This document shows positions 1 to 5,115 of a stretch of DNA of 8,224 nt, piece after piece. The notes under the pieces are model-generated. The model was not told the origin of the DNA. It did not search any database and saw only the letters and a program-made list of their open reading frames with translations. The stretch comes from an uncultured Clostridia bacterium (GTDB lineage: Bacteria > Bacillota > Clostridia > Monoglobales > Monoglobaceae). The translations under genes were made by a program, and so were the position numbers. Positions within the stretch are counted from its first letter, which is position 1; every line of letters begins with the position of its first letter. The DNA lies in assembly GCA_945878965.1 (NCBI GenBank), contig CAMCUJ010000051.1:1-8224 (forward strand), written 5' to 3'.

Positions 1-201
1 TGTAAAATATTCTGCAATATTTTCAATATTATAAAGCTTGCAAAGCTTGAACAGAGTAATTGAGTCAGGCTCAGATATTCCTCTTTCCCAAGAACTGAAT
101 GTCGATTGCTTTATGTCAAAAATTTTACATACGTCTTTCTGAGAATATCCACACATTTTTCGTGCAGTTTTTAATCTGTCGCTTAAAATCTTATTTGCCA
201 T
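1..201 (-). CDS. Xre-family HTH repressor, C-terminus beyond window
   Basis: The reverse strand from the ATG at 201-199 is open to the window edge (67 codons), so the C-terminal part is missing. The visible protein is one HTH_3 (Cro/C1-type) DNA-binding domain: residues about 6-60 include SQKDVCKIFDI (helix 2), QSTFSSWERG (recognition helix and the typical W-E-R-G turn) and SITLFKLCKLYNI. A GGAGG Shine-Dalgarno (210-214) lies 8 nt upstream and fixes the start. It is transcribed divergently from the regulator-terminase genes, and its own promoter contains an inverted-repeat operator that recurs in the opposing promoter. By analogy with phage and satellite repressors, I infer that it represses itself and the rightward operon. 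The domain assignment is firm. The role as master repressor of this module is inference from position. Confidence 0.88.
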   Translation of the reverse strand, partial: MANKILSDRLKTARKMCGYSQKDVCKIFDIKQSTFSSWERGISEPDSITLFKLCKLYNIENIAEYFT

Positions 202-242
202 TTCAGTAACCTCCGTGTTCATATTTAATAGTCTGTAATTTA

Positions 243-271
243 ATTATAACATATTTTTCGTTATCTTTCAA
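243..271 (-). promoter_or_regulatory. Leftward promoter of the xre gene
   Basis: Reading the reverse strand, TTGAAA (271-266) and TATAAT (248-243) are separated by exactly 17 nt, a near-consensus sigma-A promoter. Transcription would start near 236 and give a short leader before the xre Shine-Dalgarno. The spacer is filled by the operator at 245-265, so a bound repressor would block RNA polymerase. This supports autoregulation. Confidence 0.7.
245..265. promoter_or_regulatory. Left operator copy, imperfect inverted repeat
   Basis: TATAACAT, then 5 nt, then TCGTTATC. It has the same 21-bp architecture as the perfect palindrome at 338-358 (TATAACGA-N5-TCGTTATA), with changes at the inner two bases of the left arm and the outer base of the right arm. 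It lies between the -35 and -10 of the leftward xre promoter. Two copies with identical spacing in two opposed promoters argue for a shared repressor, most simply the adjacent Xre protein. Confidence 0.65.
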
Positions 272-303
272 GTAGAAAATTCATATTTTTTTGAAATTTA
301 TAC

Positions 304-332
304 TTGACAAGTGGATATTTTGGTTATATAAT
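304..332 (+). promoter_or_regulatory. Consensus rightward promoter of the regulator-terminase operon
   Basis: TTGACA (304-309) and TATAAT (327-332) are both perfect sigma-A hexamers with the optimal 17-nt spacer. Transcription should start near 339, inside the operator at 338-358. A promoter this strong in front of phage packaging genes must be repressed in a healthy host, which agrees with the overlapping operator. Confidence 0.85.
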
Positions 333-337
333 ACTGT

Positions 338-358
338 TATAACGAAAAAATCGTTATA
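338..358. promoter_or_regulatory. Right operator copy, perfect 8-bp inverted repeat
   Basis: TATAACGA (338-345), AAAAA, TCGTTATA (351-358): a perfect dyad covering the predicted transcription start and the first 20 or so transcribed bases of the rightward promoter. It is the better-conserved copy of the site at 245-265; the two centres are 93 bp apart. The likely ligand is the Xre protein encoded at 1-201 (inference). Confidence 0.72.
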
Positions 359-436
359 TGATTTGAACTTGTTTAATTAAAACTAAAAATTTGTAATAAA
401 GAAAGAAGGAATTAAAAAAATAGAATGGAGGAATTG

Positions 437-484
437 ATGAGAAAAAGAAAAATTAAAGCATATATTCGGAGGAAAATAAAATGA
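437..484 (+). CDS. Possible tiny basic leader ORF (15 aa)
   Basis: The ATG at 437 is preceded by GGAGG (427-431, 5-nt spacer) and opens a 15-residue frame, MRKRKIKAYIRRKIK, that ends in a TGA overlapping the next gene's ATG (ATGA at 481-484). An in-frame ATG at 425 would add four residues but has no well-placed ribosome site. Nine of the fifteen residues are Lys or Arg. The overlap is typical of translational coupling, so it may be a leader that couples ribosomes into the regulator gene, or a small nucleic-acid-binding peptide. It is so short and AT-rich that chance is a real alternative. Confidence 0.33.
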   Translation: MRKRKIKAYIRRKIK

Positions 485-888
485 AGACCTCAGAATTTGA
501 AGAAGTAAAGAAGTGGCTAAGAGGATTAAGACTAAGCGTAAAGACGCTGAATTTAAAGATTGACTTTTACAATGATTTAATTGATATATCCAATAATTCA
601 AAAAGCAGCAGGGCAAGCCTTGACATTGATTATTATCGTAAGGAAATTAAAGGTATTGAAAATGAAATAAAATACAGAGCCAAGCTTTTTGAAGAATGTC
701 TGAGTATTCTTGATGAAAGCGAAAAAAATATAATTACGCTTAAATATATGAAAGGTATAGGCTGGGACTATATACCGCTTAATACGTATTACTCTAAAAC
801 TCAGGCGGTAAGAATACATAACAGTGGAATTAAAAAAATTGTAAAGGATAAAGAGTTGTGTCATAAACTAATAAGTGAAGAGAGATAA
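481..888 (+). CDS. RinA/ArpU-like phage transcriptional regulator
   Basis: A 135-residue protein with a helical, charged N-terminal half (residues 1-75, rich in K/E and probably coiled coil in part) and a C-terminal segment (about 76-125) resembling a sigma-70 region 4-type helix-turn-helix: LDESEKNIITLKYMKG, then a predicted turn and recognition helix at YSKTQAVRIHNSGIKKI. This layout, and a position just before terminase small subunit, match the RinA/ArpU/DUF1492-type regulators that switch on late or packaging genes in Gram-positive phages. The start is set by GGAGG (468-472) 8 nt upstream. The gene is the first sizeable one after the consensus promoter. Family assignment rests on layout and context rather than a strong signature motif, so a divergent small phage regulator is the alternative. 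Confidence 0.62.
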   Translation: MKTSEFEEVKKWLRGLRLSVKTLNLKIDFYNDLIDISNNSKSSRASLDIDYYRKEIKGIENEIKYRAKLFEECLSILDESEKNIITLKYMKGIGWDYIPLNTYYSKTQAVRIHNSGIKKIVKDKELCHKLISEER

Positions 889-902
889 AGGAGGCAGGGG
901 TT

Positions 903-1283
903 ATGAACAAAAAATTGACAGATAAGCAGAAAAGAGCGATATATTTATTACTTCATAAGAATTATTCAAAGGCAGAAACTGCGAAAGAGATTGGAGTATC
1001 GATATCTACGGTTTATGCGTGGATGAGCCGTAACGAGGTATTCGCTAAAACATACAGAGAGGAGGAGGACATACTTAGAGTGGCAAGAGTGAAGGAATAT
1101 AAAGCAAAGGCGGAAAAGGCGGTTGAAAAGCTTGAGGAGCTTCTTAACTGCGGAAATGAGCGTGTTGAGCTTTCGGCGGCAAAGGAGCTTATAGAAATAG
1201 TTGAAAGCAAGATTACTATGTATGAAAATTCAGGCAATGAATTCAATGTTAATATTGTAGTTGAAAACGGTGAAAAGGAATAG
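903..1283 (+). CDS. terS: Phage terminase small subunit
   Basis: The 126-residue protein starts with an HTH of the phBC6A51 type: LTDKQKRAIYLLLHKNYSKA, then AETAKEIGVSISTVYAWMSR (residues about 25-43). A long charged helical region follows (50-105, AEKAVEKLEELLN and AAKELIEIVESKI) and would mediate oligomerisation. Small terminase subunits recognise the pac or cos site and load the large subunit onto concatemeric DNA. A strong AAAGGAGG lies just upstream of the ATG; the gap from the preceding regulator is 14 nt and to terL 11 nt, so the three form one operon. Length (usually 120-180 aa) and position directly before terL support the call. No break is visible. Confidence 0.85.
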   Translation: MNKKLTDKQKRAIYLLLHKNYSKAETAKEIGVSISTVYAWMSRNEVFAKTYREEEDILRVARVKEYKAKAEKAVEKLEELLNCGNERVELSAAKELIEIVESKITMYENSGNEFNVNIVVENGEKE

Positions 1284-1294
1284 GGAGATAAAAA

Positions 1295-2683
1295 TTGAAA
1301 CTTACAATTACACCAAAGCAGGAGAAATTTATAAATTCGGATGCAGATGAAGTGTTATTCGGCGGTGCGGCAGGCGGCGGTAAATCCTACGGGCAGATAG
1401 CAGATGCCTTTATATATGCACTTAAGTATTCGGGTTCAAAGCAGCTGATACTTAGGCGGACATTTCCGGAGCTTGAGCGTTCTTTAATACTTACATCTCT
1501 TGCTATTTACCCAAAAGAGGTCGGAAAGTACAACTCAACGGCTAAGAAATGGAGCTTTAAAAATGGCTCAATAATTGAATTCGGTTACTGTGACGGAGAA
1601 AAAGATGTTTATAATTATCAGGGTGCGGAGTATGATACGGTACGTTTTGATGAGCTTACACATTTTACTCTGTCACAGTATATGTATCTTATTTCAAGAG
1701 TCAGAGGTGTAAACAATTTCCCAAAGCAGGTTAAATCTACAGCAAATCCGGGCGGAGTGGGGCATTCGTGGGTTAAGAACAGATTTATTGATGTTGCGGA
1801 GCCGAACCAAAAGTATTCAGACGAGTATGGGAGAACGAGAATATTTATTCCGTCACGTGTTGAAGATAATTCATTTCTTATGAATTCCGACCCAAGCTAC
1901 ATACAGCGGCTTAAGCAGCTGCCGGAGAAGGAAAGAAAGGCACTTTTATATGGAGAATGGGATATATTTGAGGGACAGGTGTTTTCTGAGTGGAGAAATA
2001 ATCGCAGCGGATATATTACGAGGCGGAACACTCATGTAATAAAGCCGTTTGAAATTCCGAAGGACTGGCGAAGATTCAGAGCGTTTGACTTTGGTTATGC
2101 GAAGCCGTTTGCGGTTTCGTGGTTTGCGGTTGACCATGACGGACGTGCTTATAATTACCGTGAGCTTTACGGCTGCACGGGAACTCCGGATGTTGGTGTT
2201 AAGCTTACGGCTCAGGAGATTGCATTAAGGATACGTAAGATTGAGGACAAAGAGGAAAAGGGAAACAAGATATGCGGAATTGCAGATCCGGCTATATGGA
2301 ACAGTACAGGTTCAAGTGAGGGCAGTATTGCAGAGATGATGGAGAGATGCGGAGTATTCTTCAGCAAGGGGAACAATGAACGTTTAGCGGGCAAGATGCA
2401 GGTACATTACAGACTGGCGTTTGATGCTGAGGGGCTTCCGATGATATATTTCTTTGAGAATTGCAGAAATATTATACGGACGCTTCCGATGCTTGTTTAT
2501 GACAGTATGAGTCCGGAGGATGTAGATACAAGGCAGGAGGACCATCTTTATGATGCACTTAAATATTTTTTGATGTCATCGCCGATTACGCCGAGAGGTA
2601 ATGAGATGAAGGCGAGTTATAATCCGTTTGCGGAATTTGATAAAGGCTGTGACGAACTGTGCAACAGATTTATAATTTCTTGA
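1295..2683 (+). CDS. terL: Phage terminase large subunit (ATPase-nuclease)
   Basis: This is the motor that packages phage DNA into the prohead and cuts it. Both domains look intact over 462 residues. The ATPase has Walker A GGAAGGGKS (23-31, Lys30), Walker B TVRFDE (Asp119, Glu120) and a coupling motif STANPGG (148-154). The RNase H-like nuclease has candidate metal ligands Asp265 (AFDFGY), Asp331 (IADPA) and Asp416/Asp420 (DHLYDALKYF), as in the Terminase_6 N/C family. Translation starts at TTG (1295) with GGGAG 6 nt upstream; no ATG occurs before the Walker A, so this non-ATG start is effectively forced. The last dozen residues (from about 451) run up to a GC-rich hairpin repeat and may be a replaced tail. 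No portal gene follows, so the protein has no packaging partner here. Confidence 0.95.
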   Translation: MKLTITPKQEKFINSDADEVLFGGAAGGGKSYGQIADAFIYALKYSGSKQLILRRTFPELERSLILTSLAIYPKEVGKYNSTAKKWSFKNGSIIEFGYCDGEKDVYNYQGAEYDTVRFDELTHFTLSQYMYLISRVRGVNNFPKQVKSTANPGGVGHSWVKNRFIDVAEPNQKYSDEYGRTRIFIPSRVEDNSFLMNSDPSYIQRLKQLPEKERKALLYGEWDIFEGQVFSEWRNNRSGYITRRNTHVIKPFEIPKDWRRFRAFDFGYAKPFAVSWFAVDHDGRAYNYRELYGCTGTPDVGVKLTAQEIALRIRKIEDKEEKGNKICGIADPAIWNSTGSSEGSIAEMMERCGVFFSKGNNERLAGKMQVHYRLAFDAEGLPMIYFFENCRNIIRTLPMLVYDSMSPEDVDTRQEDHLYDALKYFLMSSPITPRGNEMKASYNPFAEFDKGCDELCNRFIIS

Positions 2684-2685
2684 CT

Positions 2686-2746
2686 CGGCTCGTCTGCCGC
2701 CGACAGCGACAGCGGTCGCTCTTTTGCTCACGGCGGCAACGAGCCG
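2686..2746. repeat. GC-rich long imperfect palindrome with nested hairpin
   Basis: Outer arms CGGCTCGT (2686-2693) and ACGAGCCG (2739-2746), then after a one-base bulge TGCCGCCG (2695-2702) and CGGCGGCA (2731-2738), give a 16-bp stem. Nested inside is AGCGAC/GTCGCT (2705-2710/2715-2720). It begins 2 nt after the terL stop, is far more GC-rich than its surroundings and lacks a T-tract on either strand, so it is not a standard terminator. It resembles an interspersed palindromic repeat or small non-autonomous element; copy number elsewhere cannot be seen here. Confidence 0.65.
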
Positions 2747-2764
2747 CTGAAAGAAGCAGTGTTG

Positions 2765-2780
2765 GTCGGCTGTCGCCGAC
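2765..2780. repeat. Short GC-rich hairpin GTCGGC/GCCGAC
   Basis: GTCGGC (2765-2770), a TGTC loop, and GCCGAC (2775-2780) form a perfect 6-bp stem 18 bp after the larger palindrome. Its bases echo the GACAGC/GCTGTC words of that element, suggesting one composite repeat unit. No T-tract follows. Confidence 0.45.
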
Positions 2781-2813
2781 GTGTCATATCGGAAAAATAA
2801 GGCATTAAGCATT

Positions 2814-2850
2814 GTAGGGGACGATGTCGTGGGCGTCCCCTGCGGCAGGG
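2814..2850. repeat. Palindromic GTAGGGGACG...CGTCCCC repeat
   Basis: AGGGGACG (2816-2823) and CGTCCCCT (2834-2841) pair perfectly around a 10-nt loop; GT/GC flanks extend the stem to 10 bp with one G-T pair. An alternative 5-bp hairpin, CCCTG/CAGGG (2838-2842/2846-2850), shares one arm, so the two folds compete. The motif style is like dispersed palindromic repeats known from several gut Clostridia (recollection, not searched). It lies between the terL and GH43 stop codons, with no T-tract that would make it a clear terminator. Confidence 0.5.
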
Positions 2851-2867
2851 TTATCAAAAATGTTTCT

Positions 2868-4406
2868 TTACTTATTCGTATTACTGTAATCGAAGAAATC
2901 AAAATATGCCTTTGAAGAGATTGAATTGTCAAGGCAGATTGAAAACATTCCGACTAATGTTCCGGTGTGATGCTTGCCGATAGTTACTCCCTCATCAGAT
3001 AAGAATTCGCAGCTTTTAACTGTGCCGATTTTAATATATTCTGTTTCATTTAATGAAATTTCAAAGCTTCTTTCCTGTTTATTAACATTTACCTTAATAT
3101 ATGCCGAACCGTTATAATTTTCAAGGTTCAATGAATTAACCTCTGTAATTATGCCGTTTCGGTTTTCCTCAAGAATAACGGCAGGAATTGAATTTCTTAG
3201 CGTAATAAAGCATTTTATGTAGTTGTTAATTCCGTAATAGCAAGTAATTCCGCTTTGTGCAGACTCGGATTTAGGCTCAAATTCAAGGCGTGTAACGGCA
3301 GTGTAGCTATGGCTTTCTTCACGTCTTAAAATTGTATTGTATGAGCGTATGTCGCTTAAGTCAAACTCTCCGCCCTCAATTGTAAGAAAGCCTTTTCTTT
3401 CGGTAAGAGAAAGCTTGTCATAGTGTGGATTTCTGACAAATTCCCATATAAAATTAAGCCTTTCGGAATCAAAATCATCTTTATAAATCTTAGTATAGCT
3501 TGATTTAGGAAGATCAGGACAAGCTGCTGTGTCACTTGGACCGTTTACAATGAACCAGTTGTCATCAGTCCATGTAACCGAGTCAAGCGAGGTTTCTCTG
3601 CCAACGGTTGTGAAGCTGCCGCAGTTGGGACGTCCGCAGAGATATACTGCCCACCAGTCACCGTTTTGGGTCTGAACCAAATCGCCGTGACCGCAGCGCT
3701 GAAGTCTTGCGTTCTCATCTTTTTGAGTTAGTGCCGGATTGTACGGACTTGATTCATAAGGACCGTATAAGTTTTTTGAACGTCCTACACTTATCTGATG
3801 CCCATAGCCGGTACCTCCTTCAGCTAAAATTGCATAATAGTAACCGTCTTTTTTAAGAATATGCGGACCTTCCGCACATCGAAGACCTGTTCCTTTCCAC
3901 ACATTCTTGGGTGGTTCGATTATTTCAGAGCAGTCGGAATTAAGCTTTGTTACGGTAATTCCCGGGGCGGTTATGCAGTAATGAGTTCCGTCGTCATCCA
4001 CAAAATGAGATGGGTCAATGCTGTCTATATCAAGAACTATCGGTTTTGAATAAGGACCTTCGGGATTTTTTGATTTTGTAACAAGAATTTTTCTGAGCGG
4101 AGCTTTTGTACCGGGCTCAGGATTATTAAGACGCATTGTGGCGAATATATAAAATTCACCGTTATAGTACGAAATATCAGATGCCCAAATACCGTGGGAA
4201 TCTGAAATATTACTTAAATCGAGGTATTCACTTTCGGAAATTCCGTAGCCTATCTGTTCCCAATTTACAAGGTCGGTTGAATGATGAATAGGAATTGCCG
4301 GAAAATACTGAAATGTTGAATTTACCATATAGTAATCGTTGTTTACACGTACAATTGACGGATCGGGATAAAATCCTTTGAGAATTGGATTTGAATAGGT
4401 TTCCAT
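2868..4406 (-). CDS. GH43 beta-xylosidase / alpha-L-arabinofuranosidase-like enzyme
   Basis: The 512-residue glycoside hydrolase has a five-bladed propeller of family GH43 (about 1-300) followed by a beta-sandwich of the XynB C-terminal type (about 305-512). The three expected catalytic carboxylates are visible: Asp15 in FYPDPS (general base), Asp131 in SIDPSHF (pKa modulator and orientation) and Glu179 in CAEGPHI (general acid). The conserved His240 of RCGHGDL is also present. There is no signal peptide, so it should act in the cytoplasm on imported xylo- or arabino-oligosaccharides, releasing xylose or arabinose by inversion. AGGAG (4417-4421) sits 10 nt before the ATG. It stands alone, with no transporter or second hydrolase in view. 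Length is close to the 530-540 typical of XynB-like members. Exact substrate cannot be decided from sequence alone. Confidence 0.93.
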   Translation of the reverse strand: METYSNPILKGFYPDPSIVRVNNDYYMVNSTFQYFPAIPIHHSTDLVNWEQIGYGISESEYLDLSNISDSHGIWASDISYYNGEFYIFATMRLNNPEPGTKAPLRKILVTKSKNPEGPYSKPIVLDIDSIDPSHFVDDDGTHYCITAPGITVTKLNSDCSEIIEPPKNVWKGTGLRCAEGPHILKKDGYYYAILAEGGTGYGHQISVGRSKNLYGPYESSPYNPALTQKDENARLQRCGHGDLVQTQNGDWWAVYLCGRPNCGSFTTVGRETSLDSVTWTDDNWFIVNGPSDTAACPDLPKSSYTKIYKDDFDSERLNFIWEFVRNPHYDKLSLTERKGFLTIEGGEFDLSDIRSYNTILRREESHSYTAVTRLEFEPKSESAQSGITCYYGINNYIKCFITLRNSIPAVILEENRNGIITEVNSLNLENYNGSAYIKVNVNKQERSFEISLNETEYIKIGTVKSCEFLSDEGVTIGKHHTGTLVGMFSICLDNSISSKAYFDFFDYSNTNK

Positions 4407-4449
4407 AGCTCTTAATCTCCTGATTTTGAATTTGATTTAATATATATAT

Positions 4450-4478
4450 ATTTTATCACGCAAGTACAATAAAATCAA
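4450..4478 (-). promoter_or_regulatory. Probable promoter of the GH43 gene
   Basis: On the reverse strand, TTGATT (4478-4473) and TAAAAT (4455-4450) are 17 nt apart, and TG precedes the -10 by one base (extended -10, TGATAAAAT). Start of transcription would be near 4443, leaving a leader of about 37 nt. The AT-rich surroundings offer other weak matches, so the call is moderate. Confidence 0.5.
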
Positions 4479-4497
4479 TACATTTTGGAAAGTGTAT
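4478..4497. promoter_or_regulatory. Near-perfect 20-bp palindrome upstream of the GH43 promoter
   Basis: ATACATTTTGGAAAGTGTAT has 9-bp arms with a single mismatch around a GG centre. It touches the upstream edge of the proposed -35 box of the GH43 gene, a usual position for an activator or repressor site. No regulator gene is adjacent, so the cognate protein (for example an AraC-, LacI- or ROK-type sugar regulator) cannot be named. Confidence 0.45.
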
Positions 4498-4571
4498 GAT
4501 GAATTGTGAATTAAGATAACAAAATATTAAAATAATTTACATATAAAAAACACAAAAAGGACACATTGAGA

Positions 4572-4580
4572 TGTTATAAT
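4572..4580 (+). promoter_or_regulatory. Extended -10 promoter of the candidate small RNA
   Basis: TGTTATAAT is a perfect TATAAT (4575-4580) with the TGn extension. The -35 region is poor (ACAAAA at 4552-4557), which extended -10 promoters tolerate. The start would be at about 4587, 2 nt before the first hairpin of the RNA at 4587-4706. There is no downstream rightward gene for it to serve. Confidence 0.5.
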
Positions 4581-4586
4581 TTAAAC

Positions 4587-4706
4587 AAGCTTAAGAGATG
4601 AAGTTAAAGCTTCATAGATTAAGCGATAAAATTACCCACCCGATTTTTTCATATATCATTACAGGCTTCGGTTAAGTTTTTTTAAAAAACTTGCCGAAGT
4701 TTTTTT
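4587..4706 (+). ncRNA. Candidate small RNA of about 120 nt
   Basis: Three elements line up on the + strand in a region with no + strand gene. First is an extended -10 promoter. Second is a 5' hairpin: GCTTAA (4589-4594)/TTAAGC (4619-4624), a 3x3 internal loop, ATGAAG (4598-4603)/CTTCAT (4610-4615) and a 6-nt loop, 12 pairs in all. Third is an intrinsic terminator (4666-4706). Between the hairpins lies a mostly unpaired stretch of about 40 nt containing ACCCACCC (4634-4641). C-rich single-stranded motifs are how several Gram-positive regulatory RNAs pair with Shine-Dalgarno sequences, so a trans-acting regulator is a reasonable guess. No small frame with a ribosome site is evident. It matches no RNA family I recognise (not SRP RNA, 6S or tmRNA). 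An orphaned riboswitch-like leader is an alternative. Confidence 0.5.
4666..4706 (+). terminator. Intrinsic terminator of the candidate small RNA
   Basis: CTTCGG (4666-4671) pairs with CCGAAG (4694-4699), and the stem continues through AAG/CTT and T6/A6, followed by seven T residues (4700-4706). The T-tract is on the + strand only, so it ends rightward transcription; the nearest + strand protein gene is terL, about 2 kb away. This is the main reason to suspect a transcript starting in this gap. Confidence 0.75.
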
Positions 4707-4790
4707 GTGACTTGCAACAATGCAGCAAACAACTGTTCATGAAAATATATATTTTTAGATGTTAAAAGGTATTAGTATTTACTTGTTTAA

Positions 4791-5024
4791 TTACCTCTCA
4801 CTCAGCTTTTTAATTATGTAATCATAATTTTCGGCTTTATGGGGAATCAGACAGCTGCTGCAGTCCTTTATATCCTTTCCGTTACTTTCTTTTATAACAT
4901 TAAAATTCCCGCCGCAGTTCTTAATTAAGTACAGCGGACAAAAACAGAATAAACAGTTTATGTTTTCCGAATTGTGGCAGGGATAAAATTCACAGTCCTT
5001 GTTTTCAAAATATTTATAACTCAT
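4791..5024 (-). CDS. Cysteine-rich small domain protein (PF04071-like)
   Basis: This 77-residue protein has eight cysteines (11, 16, 24, 27, 29, 37, 55, 58) and His17/His62, in the arrangement KDCEFYPCH, NCLFCFCPLY, CGGNF and DCSSCLIPH. That series is the signature of the cysteine-rich small domain found as stand-alone proteins in Clostridia and, in some genomes, fused to or beside cobalamin-biosynthesis enzymes. The cysteine spacing suggests a bound metal or Fe-S cluster; the biochemical role is not established and no cobalamin gene is visible here. It starts at ATG (5024) with a GGAG (5036-5039) rather far (11 nt) upstream. It lies just past the jag terminator on the same strand, so it is expressed either from its own promoter or by read-through. 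Family recognition is confident, function unknown. Confidence 0.85.
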   Translation of the reverse strand: MSYKYFENKDCEFYPCHNSENINCLFCFCPLYLIKNCGGNFNVIKESNGKDIKDCSSCLIPHKAENYDYIIKKLSER

Positions 5025-5055
5025 ATCTGTATGCGCTCCATATTAAAATATATTG

Positions 5056-5101
5056 AAAAATCGTCTTTCACTTAACATTTGCTAAATAAAAGACGATTTT
5101 T
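5056..5101 (-). terminator. Terminator after jag, 13-bp perfect stem
   Basis: AAAAATCGTCTTT (5056-5068) and AAAGACGATTTTT (5089-5101) are perfect complements around a 20-nt loop. On the reverse strand it lies 15 nt after the jag stop and ends in a run of U, closing the rpmH-to-jag operon. The symmetry means it can also stop opposing transcription. Confidence 0.8.
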
Positions 5102-5115
5102 GATACTTGTATTAA

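Noticed and set aside
144..152. ATATCCACA resembling a DnaA box
   Set aside because: One mismatch to consensus and inside the xre coding sequence, isolated and far from the origin region; expected by chance in AT-rich DNA.
383..616. 77-codon leftward open frame opposite the regulator gene
   Set aside because: Low-complexity hydrophobic translation of the A-rich regulator sequence, with no Shine-Dalgarno; it overlaps the better-supported rightward gene.
2816..2841. Palindrome read as a terminator for terL or GH43
   Set aside because: The stem is strong, but neither strand has a U-tract directly after it, so it is listed as a repeat instead.
2576..2932. 118-codon leftward open frame across the terL end and the GC-rich repeat
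   Set aside because: It runs antisense through terL, the hairpin repeats and the GH43 3' end, has no ribosome site, and its length reflects the GC-rich repeat lacking stops.
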